Below, in pieces: positions 35,701 to 49,329 of a DNA stretch of 64,000 nt. Source of the stretch: Colius striatus (lineage: Eukaryota; Chordata; Aves; Coliiformes; Coliidae); the NCBI RefSeq assembly GCF_028858725.1, contig NC_084761.1:33510501-33574500 (forward strand), read 5' to 3'. A model generated the notes under the pieces. The model saw nothing but the letters and a program-made list of their open reading frames with translations, was not told the origin of the DNA and did no database searches. Numbering within the stretch: position 1 is the stretch's first letter; every line of letters starts with the position of its first letter. The position numbers and the translations under genes were made by a program.

Positions 35701-38700
35701 AGTTTTCCCCAGGTGCAAAAACATGAACACCTATACATAGACACTGAAGTGGAGGGAGAAGACGTTGTGTGCTTTAGCTTTGACTATGATGGTTCTTTTA
35801 CCAACTTCCCTCAGCAGAGAGGTACAGCTAGACCCTATGCTGGGAAACTCCAGATGCTGCGAGGACACTCCCTCATTTCTCCATCTTTGCAGAGAACAAA
35901 CTGTCTCACAAATACTCAGAGACCATCCACAGAGTCTTAGGGACTCATTTATCCCACAATGCACTCTAGAAGCTCAAGTTCAGACTGTTAAAGTCTTGGA
36001 TGATATTTTCCTTTTTTTTTTTTAGGATTTTCGTCTGTTCTTTAGGAAACAAAGTCTTACCTAAAAGATTCTCTCCTCCTTTATCTTACGGCGATATTTT
36101 ACCCTTCTACAAGGAAATAATCATCCCCTTTGTACAGTTTATTTTTTAACTGGGGAAACACAACAGAAACTTCTTTATCTCCTTCACCTTCCTGTTTTGT
36201 CTTTCCTGGTCATGCACTTTGGCTTGACAGGCTGATATTTAGACCCCTACAGAGGTCTCCTGGACCCTGTCAAGTAGATGAGTCTCCTGGAAAACCCCTC
36301 CAGTGGTCACTCAGAGTAGATTAAACCATTTGGAGCTTCCCCCCATTAATTCCAATATTATCTCTCCTGTGGCTTCTAGGTCACACTTTTTGCTCCCAAT
36401 TTTTCACCACACTTTCATGATGAGCTTGTTTTACTCAGGGAAGTCAGACAGTTCCCAGCTAGAACTGGATTTCACGCACCAAAACATGTCAAGGTGCATC
36501 AGTTATATTAACAGTCAGGCTGAGTAAGCAGGTTGTTTTGAGTTTCTCCTGGGATTAAAAAAAAGACATGAGTATATCTTTCAGTGATGGATATTTGTTT
36601 TTTAAACATCACTGTGATTTCCAAGCCTTTATTTTCCAGGTGGCTCCTTGTGAGTGTAGCAAGGGCTGTGTGCTCCCTTAGGAATGGGAGCTGGGAGCAA
36701 TGTGGGCTACTCACGAGTTCCATCAGGGCAAGATTTATCAGCCAGGGCCCATCCCACTAACCCAGCTGGGAGCAGGGCAGCTGTGGGGGTCTGAAGACAA
36801 GCACAGTTGAGGTGTTGATGGGGCTGACCTTTCTGTGAAACACCCCATCTTTCTCAGTCTGCCACTGCTCCTGTGGAGGCTGACAGGAGACAGACAAGCT
36901 GACTGAGATAGACAAAAGTGGAAACAGACTGCCCTCAGCTCCTCACAGTCGTGGCACATCCAGGTCTCCTGTGCCAGCTCACATTTTGTTATACTGTCTG
37001 TGGACAGTCTGCAGAGGGGAAGAAGGAGAGAAAGACAAACCTCTCTTGGGGAAATGAGGTATGGTGAATCCTCACTCCAGACAAACTGGGATGAGAAAAG
37101 GCTCAGTTTGACAAATGAAATGTCATCAGTGCTTCAGATGAGCACATTCATCAGCAGAGGTGTGTTTCTGCCAGCTGCTTGTAAACCAGACTTTGGGGGA
37201 AAGCAAGGGGAACCAAATTAAAATAGTGGGTTTTCCATAGCTTTGAAATGTCAGCAACATGTATATGTCTGACTGTAGGACTGGCTATGCGGCTGACTGT
37301 CTTAAAAACCAGCATCATGGTACCTCTCATTTTGCAACTTTAAAACATGTGACCAAGCTTACTGCACCCATGTCAAAAACAGCACGTTTTGGACAACGTT
37401 ATCTTCCTGAAAAAAACTGAGACAGAATATCATAGATACCCTGACCTCAGCCACACTGGGGAGGGATTGTGTGTAAGCACTTGTAGCATCAGAATGAGAG
37501 AAGCATCACAAACTGAAAAACCTCGCAGCTGTACAGATATCAGGAAAAAAAAAGTATGTCATTAAGTAACAAGTTGATACACTTCATTAGCTAATGTCTA
37601 ATTTTATTCCTTCTCAGACAGACAAGTACCTGCATTAACCTAAAAGCTTAATTAACACATTAAATGCTGTAAATAACACACTAATATTTATTTACAACCC
37701 ATGGCGATATGACATTATTTTTAAATGGCAGTGGCTTTTCTGCTAAAACCGTTATGCCTATTACAATTTCTAATTCTCACACTACATTGATTTAAATTAT
37801 TATGAGTCTCAAAAACTTGTGAAATTAACTGGAGGAATTCTCAGCATCAAAAACGTGGTTTACATGTCTAGACAAATCTGATTATTATCGTGCCTTTCAG
37901 AAATATGTTATATATTCCCAGCACGTCACATTTTACGTAGCATTACCGTTAAATGGGGTCTAGCTTTAGATGACAAATCAGAGAATAATGGTTAGGATTA
38001 ATCTGGTAATTTATTTCAGTTTTAAGAGATTCATTATGTTAATGACAAGCAAAATAAGGTATTTGGACAACAGCACTAGAGAGTTCTGAATGTAAAAATC
38101 TTCATTTTACATTAAAAGTATTTCTAAGAAGTATTTTCAGTATCATAAATAAGTCAGGTAAAATAAAAACCTAATAAAAAAGTTTAAAAATAAAAATGAA
38201 AGCAAAAGTTTTCACTGCATGGAGTTTGCTGAATTGATAGCAGATTATTTTGAGATTAAATGGAACTCCTACTTAGCTGAGAGTTGTTAGGGGCATAGAA
38301 TTCATAGCAAAGGTGCAGACACAATCTGCAGAACTAAAAATTTTTCACACTAATGGAGAAGCCTGTGGACATCAAAGGAAAAGGTGGATCTAATTCTGCT
38401 TCATTGAGATGGTAGGAATTTTGCCAGTGATTAGTGTGAACAAGTCAAACCTTACTAAATACAAGTAGATAAAAGCTCAGGTTTATCACTTGCTGCTTCC
38501 TTAGTTTGCATCTAAAGGTAGGAACGATGTATTCTTTCTGTCTTACTCAAAAGGTAAAGATGGTTTCACAGTTATTGGCATACTTGTTTGGGGCCTGGTG
38601 AGAAAGCAGCTTATCGCTGTGCTCCAGATCCAGAAGTGGGATTATAGAGCTCACTTAAGAAACGCATTAATTTAATACAGTTGAAACTGGGAAAGGCACA

Positions 38701-39652
38701 GCAGCCACTCAGAGCAGTGGGCAGGTTGCAACAGGCAGTTTGAGACCTGTTATTGTACCCAATCACCTCAGACTGGGATCCAGTTGTGTTAGCTACTGCA
38801 AGCTCCTGCCAGTAGGACTGTCTCATTATCTAGAAAAACGTGGTATACAAAGCCATGCTAGAAGCATCAGACTACATAATTCTCAGTTTCCTGTGAAAAA
38901 GTAAGTTTTAGAGGGTTTAAATATTCTGTTAGTGGTTACACAAGATAAGAATTGATCATATATTTCTAGTGAGCTCCTGCCCGACGTCACCCAGCATGCC
39001 GAGAAAACAATGTAAACCAACAGCTGGGATGCCAACACTTTACCCGTGAGACCTCTGAGGTACAATGCAAAGTGCTCTGCAATTAGTAATACTTCCAAAT
39101 GTTCTGCAATATCATGCCCATCAACTTGTGTTGGTCAATGCCATTCAGAGATGTATGGGCATGAGAGCAATTATGCTGCACATAAAAGCAGTTGTGCTAT
39201 TACACATGCCTTAAGCTTTGTGCTGTCTCAGTTTTAATTAATACTTACCAACACTTTGCAAGGACAGAAGTAAGGCTGCTCTTCTTTTGAAGCCCTTCTT
39301 TCTGTAAATCTTTTCTGTCCCAGTTCAGATAATCAACATTTTTACGACGCTTTTTCATATAAGACTGTCACTATTCCTTAGATGTGTCACTATCTACCAA
39401 TTACCATTTTCTACTGCTCCCAACACTTCTTTTTCATTAGCACTTCAAAATATTCTCACGTTCTACAATATCCCATTAAACTGGAATCCTGATTAATTCT
39501 ATTGTGCTAGCAAGGGTACAGTGTGCTGGCACTGTAATGTTTATCTTTTTCCTATTTTAACTATCCAAATGATGCAAAAATCAGTTCCATTTCATTCTTT
39601 CCAGATCCTATTTACATACCTATTTATATTTACTTCCAATGCTACACTATTC
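32736..39652. other. intergenic DNA, no gene seen
   Basis: No coding exon or recognisable repeat. Two AT-rich stretches, about 34890-35120 and 37560-38060, keep isolated CpGs and TAATTA-type motifs and may be conserved non-coding DNA (see findings). Confidence 0.5.
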
Positions 39653-39657
39653 CACTG
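39653..39657 (+). repeat. target-site duplication, left (CACTG)
   Basis: Five bases CACTG directly before the LTR terminus TGTGGTGGG; the same five bases follow the other terminus at 40729-40733. Confidence 0.88.
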
Positions 39658-40728
39658 TGTGGTGGGTTGGCCTGGCTCGACATCACATGCCCAGCAAAAC
39701 TGCTCTATCACTCCTCCTCCTCAGCTTGACAGGGGAGAGAAAAATATAATGAAAAGCTCATAGACACGGACCGGGAGATCACTCAGCAATTACTGTCATG
39801 GGCAAAACAGGCATGAATTGAAGAAATTAGTTTAACTTATTATCAATCAAATCAGAGTACAATAATGAGAAATGAAACCAAATCTTAAAAAGAGCTTCCT
39901 GTCACCCTTTGCTTGTTCTTAGGCTTAACTTTACCCCTGATTTTCTCTTTCTCTTCTCCCATCAGCAATGCAGGGGGATGGAGAATGGGGGCTGTGGTCA
40001 GTTCACCACACGTTGTCTGTGCTGCTCTTTCCTCCTCAGGGGAATCATCACATTCTTCCCCTACTCCAGCATGGGGTCCCTCCCATGGGAGAGTCCTCTA
40101 TGAACTTCTCCAATGCGAGTTCTTCCCACAGGCTGCTGTTTTTCAGGAGTTGCTCCAGTATAGGTCCCTTCCACAAGGTGCAGTCCTTCAGGAACAGACT
40201 GCTCCAGCTTCGTTCCCCACAGGGTCACAAGTCTTGACAGCAAGCATGCCCCAGCCTGGGCTCCTCTCTCTCCACAGGTCCACAGGTCCCTCCAGAAGTC
40301 TGCTCCAGCACGGGTATCACAGGGGGTCACAGCCTCCTTTGGGCATCCAGCTGCTCCAGCATGAATCTCCACAAGCTGAAGGGGCAGGGCCTTTGCCTCA
40401 CCATGGGCTGCACCACAGGCTGCAGGGAAATCTCTGCTCCAGCCCCTGGAGCACCTCCTTCCCTCACCTTCTTCACTGATGTTGGTGTCTGCAGAGTTGT
40501 TGCTCTCACATATTTCCACTCCTCTCCCCAGATGAAGTTGCTGTAGCAGGGGTTTTTTTCCTGCTTAAATATGTTAACACAGAGGCACTACCACCACTGC
40601 AGCAGGTCTGTGTTGGAGCAGCTGGCATTGGCTCTATCAGATATTGGGGAAGCTTCTGGCAGCTTCTCATAGAAGAATGCTTCTGCAGGACTCCCACTAC
40701 CAAAACCTTGCCATGCAAACCCAATACA
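39658..40728 (-). mobile_element. solo LTR of an endogenous retrovirus (family 2)
   Basis: A 1,071-bp element beginning TGTGGTGGGTTGGCC and ending AAACCCAATACA on the plus strand, flanked by the 5-bp duplication CACTG. It matches a solo-LTR type I know to be widespread in birds. Like that family it probably reads on the minus strand, starting TGTATTGGGTTTGC. The interior has degenerate tandem units around GCTCCAGCATGGGTCCC-type sequence (about 40060-40370). Several open frames (up to 188 codons) run through it on both strands and come from the GC-rich repeats, not from a viral gene. No gag, pol or env is present. A 5-bp duplication is usual for ERVL-type and some gammaretrovirus-like elements. 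Confidence 0.9.
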
Positions 40729-40733
40729 CACTG
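40729..40733 (+). repeat. target-site duplication, right (CACTG)
   Basis: Directly follows AATACA at the LTR terminus and equals 39653-39657. Confidence 0.88.
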
Positions 40734-41048
40734 CAATGAAACGGCTTTTCATGGCATGTCCTCTGGAATTGTACTGTCAGGATATAAGCCTGCAAAACTA
40801 TGAACAAGAGTTTGGTGATCATCACATTCTGAAGCTCTTCTTGCACAGTAGTGGCAAACAGTCCCTGTGTGGGTACAGTTTCCTACAGATGTGTTGCCAG
40901 ATGTTCATGTAATATTCACTTACTTTTTCTCTGCTGTATACAATTGGTGCATTATTAGGTTTTCATTGCTCGAAATGTTAGCTGTGAAGCAAACTATGCC
41001 CTAGTACATGCTGTAAAAGTACAAAATGAAAAGAATAGTCCAATTCTT
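40734..41048. other. spacer between LTR and CR1
   Basis: AT-rich unique-looking sequence. Nothing recognised. Confidence 0.5.
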
Positions 41049-41108
41049 AGAATCATAGAATGGGAGGGGTTGGAAGGGACCTATAGAGATTATCTAATCC
41101 AATCCCCA
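41049..41108 (-). mobile_element. very short CR1 3' end
   Basis: AGAATCATAGAATGGGAGG, GGTTGGAAGGGACC, GATTATCTAATCCAATCCCC: only the last 60 bp of a reverse-oriented CR1. It is separated by about 40 bp from a second, longer copy in the same orientation, so the pair could be two insertions or an internal duplication. Confidence 0.85.
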
Positions 41109-41147
41109 TTCTTGATCACTGTCAGTGTAACTATGATCCAAGAGAAC

Positions 41148-41362
41148 CACAGAATCATAGAATGGTAGGGTTGGAAGGGACCTCCAGAGATCATCTAGTC
41201 CAACCCCCTGCAGAAGCAGGTCAATCTAGATCAGGTCACATAGAAACATGTCCAGGCGGGCCTTGAAGACCTCCAAGGAAGAAGACTCCACAACCCTTCT
41301 GGGCAGCCTGTGCCACTGCTCCGTCACCCTCACAGTGAAATAGTTTTTTCTTATATTTAAAG
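41148..41362 (-). mobile_element. CR1 LINE fragment, 5'-truncated
   Basis: Reverse CR1 3' end close to consensus: AATCATAGAATGGTAGGG, GTTGGAAGGGACC, CTGCAGAAGCAGG, GTGTCCAGG-like block, GAAGACCTCCAAGGAAG, CTGGGCAGCCTGTGCC and TCACCCTCACAGTGAAA, fading at ATATTTAAAG. Confidence 0.95.
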
Positions 41363-41450
41363 AGAAGAGATAGCAAATAGATGGAGCATGGAGATAATGT
41401 CAGGGCAATCAGGGCCAGTAAAATAAGGAAAGATCACAGAAAGCAATGAA

Positions 41451-41545
41451 GCACCATGACAGTCTCTCACTTGGTGCTCCCCATCCACCCCCACCCAGGA
41501 GGCTCCAGAGAGATAGGAGGAAAAAAGAAAGCCAAGGTTGTTTGC
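41451..41545 (-). mobile_element. remnant of family 1 LTR (3' end only)
   Basis: GCACCATGACAGTCTCTCAC, CCCCATCCACCCCCACCC, AGATAGGAGGAAAAA and GCCAAGGTTGTTTGC match, in order, the sequence just inside the 3' terminus of copies A (about 2605-2710 reversed) and B (about 55510-55600). The terminal TGTCATG and everything further inside are missing, so this is a heavily deleted relic. Confidence 0.65.
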
Positions 41546-44500
41546 TCTATCAAGCTAGTTTTCTTCTTTAGGCATCATAACAAAAGGTAGTTTGACAGAG
41601 TGTCACGAAAAGAGAATGAGGTAGTTTTACAGACACTTAGGAGGGTATGTGAGATGAGCGTTATCAGAAGAAGTGTTGAGGTGTTTACATTTTCAAAAGC
41701 ACCAAAGGAATTTTAGAATGTGCACCCTATTGGCTCTTAGTAAGGCTGATACTCATAAAGCACTTTGAAAGTGCAGGGTGTAATTTCTTGTCCTCTGGAT
41801 CCGCTCTTAAAATACAGATAAATTACAATATAGAAAAAAATCAAATTGCTTTACCAGATAATGTCAAGTGTAATTCTCTGAGAGTCCCAGGGGCTGTAAA
41901 GTCATTTTGCGGCCTTTGATGAATCATTTAAACTGTCTACAGCTATGTCTATTTTGCAAGCATGTTGGGGCCCATAAGTAATCTTTGCAAGGGTCGTACG
42001 AGACGGTAGGAAAGACAAACTTTAAATGGCCAAGCATTAAAGGCTTTTTACTTTAAAGTATGTTTGGAGTAATGCTTTAAAGTAAGACTTACAAGTACCC
42101 AAGAGAACACATTCAGGCAAGGATGTCTGGTTCGGCAGCACTGCTTGAGCACAGGTGTGACACCTGCCTTTACCATCTCTTTATCACAGTGAGTTGCAGG
42201 TCAAGAGGATGTCCATTGGCATGGCTCAGTTTTGAAGGTGACCTGTCTAATATTGATAGGAAACAAGAATCTGAGTGTCCTATGCAATCAGACATTTTCC
42301 TCAGAGGCAGAAGTTTTTTGGCAATCCCTTCCAACTTGACTTCATCTACTCTAAGAGGGAGATACTTGTCCAGAGCTAGTAGTACACATGCACAGCAGGT
42401 AAGTACCCTTAGCAAAATCAGAAAGCAAGCATGAGGTAGGGAGCTGTTTCTCTGACAATATGTAGTGTAAGAAACAACATGAGATAAAAATCCTTGTCAG
42501 AATTGAAGTTCTGTGGTGAGTGGCTGGACTCGAAGGTGACCGGCCTGAAGGGATGACGAGGGTAGCAGGTAGCTTCAAATCCAACCCACGGGACCAAGCC
42601 AGATCTCTGTGAAAAACTGAAATGACAACTCTTTTCATAAGGAAAAAAAAAAGTTCCATGTGTTTCTAAGGCATCTGATTTACATTAAGCTAAATGAGCA
42701 TTAAGAAACTAAAAGCAATTTATAGTCACTTAAATAACAAGTAATTTTCCTCTCTGTTATCCAAATTTTCCAACAGTAGTTAATGACACTATAAACCTTC
42801 TCTGATTCTCTCACTGCCTTTAAATCACTCTAGAAAAAAGAAGATATTCAAACACAGGTAATACCTATAGGAAAAAAAAGTATTCATCTTCTTTTCATTT
42901 GTTTAAGTTCTATATCAAGCTGTTGGTATATACCATGTAAAGTTTAAAAAGATGGGGCTGGATCTGCCTCGTTCTTTTAAAATGTTTTGAGACACCAGTA
43001 TTGAAGTTTTGTTTTTTCATACTGTAGATACTGGAGAATTTAGTTTTCACTGAAGAAAAATATTTATTTTTCTAGATGTATTTATGCTTTGCATAGAATG
43101 AACTTTTACTTTAAATCGATCCTCTTTCAGATGAATGAGATAATTGAAGTCAGGGCAGAAAAGTCCATAGTACACCCTGACACAAGATTCAACATAAATA
43201 AGCTCTACAAGCTTAGTATATTTGTCTAATCATACGTTATTTATAACACTGAACATTTGCTTCTACACTGTGCTGTTCAAAGCACTTTCTTTCCAACCAA
43301 TTTCAATGCATAGAGAGCATCAGAAAAAGAATACATTTCCCTCTGATTAAAAGAAATCTGATACCAAAACTGGAACTGATTGAGACTGTGCCCAACTGTT
43401 CAGAGAACCAATTATTTTACACATTAACCTAAGCTCTCAATAACAGCTACTGTAAGCGAAGAACATGTCAGATCCTGGTTTAAGATGAAGATAAAATACC
43501 ACCACTATTGAATTATCACAGGCTCCATCTGTGCTGAAATTTAAAATGGAATTCAAATAAAAATGTGTTTACACTATTTCACATTTCAGAGTACACATCC
43601 AATCCTGCCTTGTTTTTCTGTACCCCACAATTCCTTTTTTCATGGATCTTCAGTAAGCTTGAGGTACAGAAAATATTCTTAGTGTTCCAAATTTTTACTG
43701 AAGAACTCAGCTATTCAAACCAAAAACTGTTTACAATTACTTTTGTTGTTACAGATTTGAATTAGTTCATGCAACACCACATAAAATGTCAAAATATGGA
43801 TGGGCTGGCTTATTTTGGAAGATTATCACAGATTCCAAACCAAAATAATCAGAATAAATATATTACTTTGTTGGTAAGAAGTCTTCCAGGGATTTGAATA
43901 TTGGGGCTGAATTAAAAAAACAAAAATCCCCACAACCTAATAGGTAAATGAAATAGCAGCTGTGCAAACTCTTCCCAAAAAAATCACTAACTGCACTGAG
44001 ATTTCTGGCAGAAGATAGAAACTAATTGTACATTCTGATTACTAGTGTGACTACACTGTGTCTTAGGGCTAAATTACTCCTTGTGATTTGCTCACTTGAG
44101 TATGAAATCTTTAAAGATGCCTGTACAAGACCAAAATAATGCAATTCTAATTTTGTCCCTTCATTTTGGAGGATCTGTGTTAGTGGTTCTGCATCTGACT
44201 TCTGTTTCATTAAGCATGCTTTTATATTTGCATAAAATACTCTTTATTTTCTATGCATTGTTACTGTCCAGAGCTCCTGTGTTCCTCCTTCCACCGTACA
44301 TTGATGGCTGAACTTAGTGTAGACCATGTGTATGATCTCTGTAGTGTTTCAGGATTCCTTGAGCTGAAAGTCTTTGCTTACTGTTGCGAGAAAACAAGGC
44401 AGATGCGGTCACTTCCTTGTGCCTGCCCTCCTCTTGCTCATCATTAGCATCAAAGGGCTGACTTCACTTGTATTTGACAGGAGGTAGAGATTTCAGAGAT

Positions 44501-47500
44501 GTAGTGCTTCAGCACTGCAGGTGGGCTCTGAAAGCTGATCTGACCTGATCAAACAGCCTTTCTTTGGGCAATGAAGAACTCATCGATCTGACAACAAAGC
44601 ATAGTGCAGACACACTTAAACTGGTGGCAACTGAACTCCAGTTGTTAGAAACAGCACCAACCCAGCTGTGCCCTTAAGAAGGTAAAGCTTTCAGTGTTTA
44701 TTATTGGAGGCATAGTACAGACATACCTGCTCAGGCTGAGATTATGCTGGGTATTTCCACCATGCAATGTAGGTTAGGTGCAGTCAGAATGACAACTGAG
44801 GATGAAAGGGACCTCCATCAGCCATTTTTGACACAGAATGTTTACTGAATAATTTAGAGTATTGTGAGCATAACCAAGGAAATATTGAGTTGGGACTCAG
44901 CAGCACTGAAACTCTTAAAAATGAAACATAAATAAATTAAACAATGACTTGCTTAATAACTGTAAGCAACTAGCTGCCGGGAAAGAGTCAAGAGTCAGAA
45001 GGAAGCTAATAGTGAAACTGTAGACATTTGAAGTTTGCCCTAAGGTGCAAGCAGCATGTTTTTAAGCAGAGACCAAAACAGAAATTCTAAGAGAAATCTG
45101 ACTGATTTACAACTGATGAACTCATCTTGGATTTTGGATGGCTTAAGTAGAGAAAGAAAAATCATGGTTATGACCTGGGACAAAATCATCAGACCCTGTG
45201 AAAACCAATGCTTAATCTTAGGCAAAATAATCAGAACAAAGGAAGTCATACAGTCCTTGAAATCCATAAAATTTATGAAGCCTGACCAGAAGTAATGACA
45301 GCACTATGGAAGTAAAAGAAAATTTAGACTGTATGTATGCTATTAAAAAAAAAAAAAACCAAAAAAAACCACAAACCACAACAAAACCAAAACCCCAAAA
45401 ACAAACCCTTCCAAACAATTAAGAGAAGCAAGAAGACCTCAGAGTTTAAAAATGATGCACAGATCTTACATGCTGTAACAAAAAATGCAAAAGCAAAAGA
45501 AGACAAAAACCAAGATGCAAGACACAGTGAATTACTTCCTTTGGGAGGAGTCTACACGTGTCAGTAGAGCAGAAACGTCCCAGGCAACGATGACCAGTTG
45601 AGCATTACAGTACTCCCACTGCAAACAATGAGACTTCTTCTGTGCCACATTATCAGTCATGTATGGAAATATTTTGCTTTGCTAGCTCTGGGCAAAGGAT
45701 TTCATACAAGACAAAATGCTGGGTTAGTGAAAAAAGCACTATAAATGTAAGGTAACAACTCGAAAAGGTACTAAAAAAAACCTGATTCATTGCAGGATGT
45801 ATACATCTTTTGATACTGGCTAATCACCAAGCTCTAATAAGGTGAAGCACCTCTTGGAAGGTACATACCAATCAAGCCATGGTTGTATCTCTCAGGGATA
45901 AACATTTTGTTCTGTGAAACTTAATTTCCTACTTTTTTTTTCTGGATTCCCCACATATTTTTCAATTTGTTTTTAATGATAATGTGCATTTAGTCCTCCG
46001 TTATTCCTTCAAATGTCATCCATAAAATATATATCCAGAAGATCTGATAGCATGAACATCGTTGACATTTGGTCTTGGACAAATTACATTCTTTTATGGT
46101 ATCCTTTAAAATACACATGGATAATATATGAAGGAGACAGCAGAAACCATAAGTTTGAAAGGTGATTTGCACTCCTTATATGAAGAAGAGGCAATAAGAG
46201 ATTTATGATACAATTTACTCCTTCATTAAGCAGCAGACATTCTAAGTGTCAGCCAATGGCTGTAAGGATTTCAGTATTGGTTCTGCCTCTCGTCTCATTA
46301 AAAACTAATAAAAGAAACAGCAGTCTAACTTAAGCTAAACATGCTGCTTTTCCACATGAGGTACGGTGTCATATTTTTACAAATTAGGATATATGTCTGT
46401 TAGGATGCATGTGCAACTACTGAACATTTCACTAACATTTCAGAAATATCACAGTGAAAAGTCTGTTAAGCCAGTCCTGCATAATATGAGGTGAAGTACA
46501 ATGCTTCACATTTTCTTCACCTACTGAATCTTTTGTTTCTAGAGAAAGGTGTGATATTTGACACATCTTTGGGGGCAGATTCAATGGAGTATCCATTGTT
46601 CTCTGCCATAGCCTTACAGCTGACTTCCATAGACCATATTCTGTCTAACTTCTGAGTCACAGATGACCTTGCAGGCAATCTAGTTTTATTACTTTCTGTC
46701 AGATATCTGGGCTGATGTATAACACTATTTCTATAAACAGTCTATTTCCTCAGCAGGTATCTGAATTTTATCAAATGTATCATTTATCAAAGGAAGCTCT
46801 TCATATAGGCACAGTTTTTCTTGTTTTAAGAGCAGAAAACCATTGATTTTTTTTTTCACAAAAGTAATATGTATCATTGCACATAAATTCCTACATAATG
46901 CCACATTTTCATATGAACACACTCAAGTTGCATTTGTTTTGCAAATGTATGCATGCAAAATAGGCATTTGCACAGGCAAAATAGATAAAGGATTAAACAA
47001 ATTCAAGGCAGTTTGGCATAACTTAGTCTGATTCTCCATTTTTAAATATCTAGCCTTACAAATCCTAAACGTAATGCAGTTTATGTTGACTTTAAAATCT
47101 GGGACATTTACTGTGAACATTTTGTGCAGTGAAAGAAAAGGAAGAGAATGAAGGCCCTAAAAGTTCATATTTTAGACTCAAGGCTTTAAAAACCTATGCA
47201 CATCTTACTGGTGAAATAGAAGCTGTTTGCATATATACTGCCTCTGGGTAGCTGCTGTCAATGTCTAGGTACCTTAAATCTTCCTAACCTCCTTCAGAAC
47301 TTCACTGATGTCATTCTAAATTTCACAAAGACGTAACTGAGAACAACCCAGAAGAGTCTAATGCACAACTAAGTTTCCAATTGCCCAGATATCAACCTAA
47401 TCACCGTTGCTTCACTATACCGAGTACATTCATTTTTTTTAGTGTGCAATGAGACAGACATCAGTGTGCATAGTATAATTAGTAACAAGCCATTTCATTT

Positions 47501-49254
47501 ATTCATGTAACAGAGATTTGAGAGAAAGATATTGTACAAAGATTTTACAGTTATCCTTTTGAGTAAAAGGACACTATACAAAATACACTCGTAGGGAACC
47601 AGCTGAACCCCTCACTGAGACAGTAAAGAAGGCAGATGTATCTAGCAAAGAAGACTGAGTCTAAACATGGTATTTCAGTCAAAGCAAATCTGAACCAAGT
47701 CGAACTACAGAGATGTTTCTTATTCCTGGAAATTTCCAGTGGCAGATACAATCCATCAGTTTATCTCACTGCCTTTTAAGACCTCAGCTGTCTGGCCCCA
47801 CAGTCTACACTTTATGTCTTTTAATATCCAGGCAGATTATTGCCACATGGATGCTGGGGAGCTACCTAGATCTCTCACCATTGCTGGACTGCAGCCTTTA
47901 ATGACAGTTTTTAATAGTCAGTTACTTGGCTGAAGCTATAGACACCCCTTGTTTTCAAGGTGATTACTACATGTCTTCTGAATATCACGTGCAATCTCTG
48001 CAACATCTTCCTCTTAAAACAAAGGAAAACTAATACAGAATTAGTAATAAACTCACATTCATTGAATTGCTCCTTGACGCAACAAATATATATCTATCTT
48101 ATATATGCAAAACGGAATCATGACAGATTGTACCCGCAGGAGACAAAACAGCTCTTCCAAATCAAAGCTTCTCTTCTCAAAAATAAATAATTGGATTGTG
48201 ATAACAGGTTTCAGTAAGACACCAGGGCCACATGCTGTGCTGTCTTGATTTTCGGATAAATAAACCTATGCCCTGTTGTTTATCAGATGAATAAACCTTT
48301 GGGACATGTGACAGTACACAACTAGAACATGATGACTCAACATTCAGGCATTTTTAATCAACACTTCAAATATTAAAGTACTTAATTAATACTTGGTAAA
48401 CATTATCTAATTGAACCTTACAGTGCTCTCAAGCATCTAGCTACTACTATTTATACTTGATGGATACTGACCCTGCAGTTAAATAAGTGCTTGCAGCTAA
48501 CAGTGGAGTTGATATTGGAGCCATGATTAGCACTCAGAAGCTCCTGACTCATGGTGCAGTTTCATGTTATGGTGAAACTGATCCAGGAGTGAGCTGTGAC
48601 TGAAAAGTGAGCCCTGCTCGTCATCTCCCCCCAGCTCCTGTTGCCTGTCTTGCACTAGATTTAGCAGCCATGCAACCACACAGCCAAGCCACATGACACT
48701 CCAAGTCAGATGCCCTGGACCTACTGCAAATAATATGCATATCCAACATCTCAGGGAGACTGAATGCACTTTACACACAATGTCGGTATCTCTGTATATC
48801 AGCAGGAAGTCCAGCATGTTCGACTTGTTTATGTGGGCAGCACAAGGAATAGGTAGATGTTGCATCTAGAACCTCACCAGCCCTTACGATGCCCCCTCTT
48901 ACCTATAAAATGTTCTGCTAGAAAACAGCCATCTCATGCATATGGTACAAAATGTCTATATGCTGACAAGCTTACCTCTAATTCAGGGTTCTTAGTAAAA
49001 TGTTACCTTTCTGCCTTAATCTTTAAGATTTTTGAGCTGTTAAGGAGGTGTCACCATGGTTAACCGGCTGCTGCTATTTGTGCTGTTTCACAGTAAGAGT
49101 AATTATTGTTCAGATTTACCCAGAACATTTGTTTCTGATGAAACATGACTAGGTTTTTTTCTTACTTTTTCAGAGACAATATTTTAAGATTTATTTTACT
49201 CACTGAAGAATTCACTTATTTTTCATTTTGTCATAACTTAGTAATACATTTATA
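41546..49254. other. intergenic DNA, no gene seen
   Basis: AT-rich, with an A-rich (AAAC)n-like tract at about 45343-45412 that generates lysine/asparagine-rich open frames. No exon or RNA gene recognised. Confidence 0.5.
45343..45412 (+). repeat. A-rich AAAC-type low-complexity tract
   Basis: A twelve-base A-run followed by irregular CCAAAAA and CAAAACC units. Simple repeat; no tail-associated retroposon body was recognised next to it. Confidence 0.8.
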
Positions 49255-49329
49255 TAGAATCATAGAATCATAGAATGGTAGAGGTTGGAAGGGACCTTTA
49301 GAGATCATCTAGTCCAACCCCCCTGCAGA
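49255..49329 (-). mobile_element. very short CR1 3' end
   Basis: Two tail units (AGAATCATAGAATCATAG), then GGTAGAGGTTGGAAGGGACC and GATCATCTAGTCCAACCCCC, ending at CTGCAGA. Extreme 5' truncation, near-consensus sequence. Confidence 0.93.

Noticed and set aside
39913..40479. 188-codon plus-strand and 152-codon minus-strand frames
   Set aside because: Both fall inside the family 2 solo LTR, in its GC-rich repeated part; no known protein similarity.
45337..45567. Lysine-rich frame near 45,340
   Set aside because: Begins in an A-rich low-complexity tract; chance frame.
48527..48865. 112-codon minus-strand frame
   Set aside because: No recognisable family, no promoter or splice context; treated as chance.
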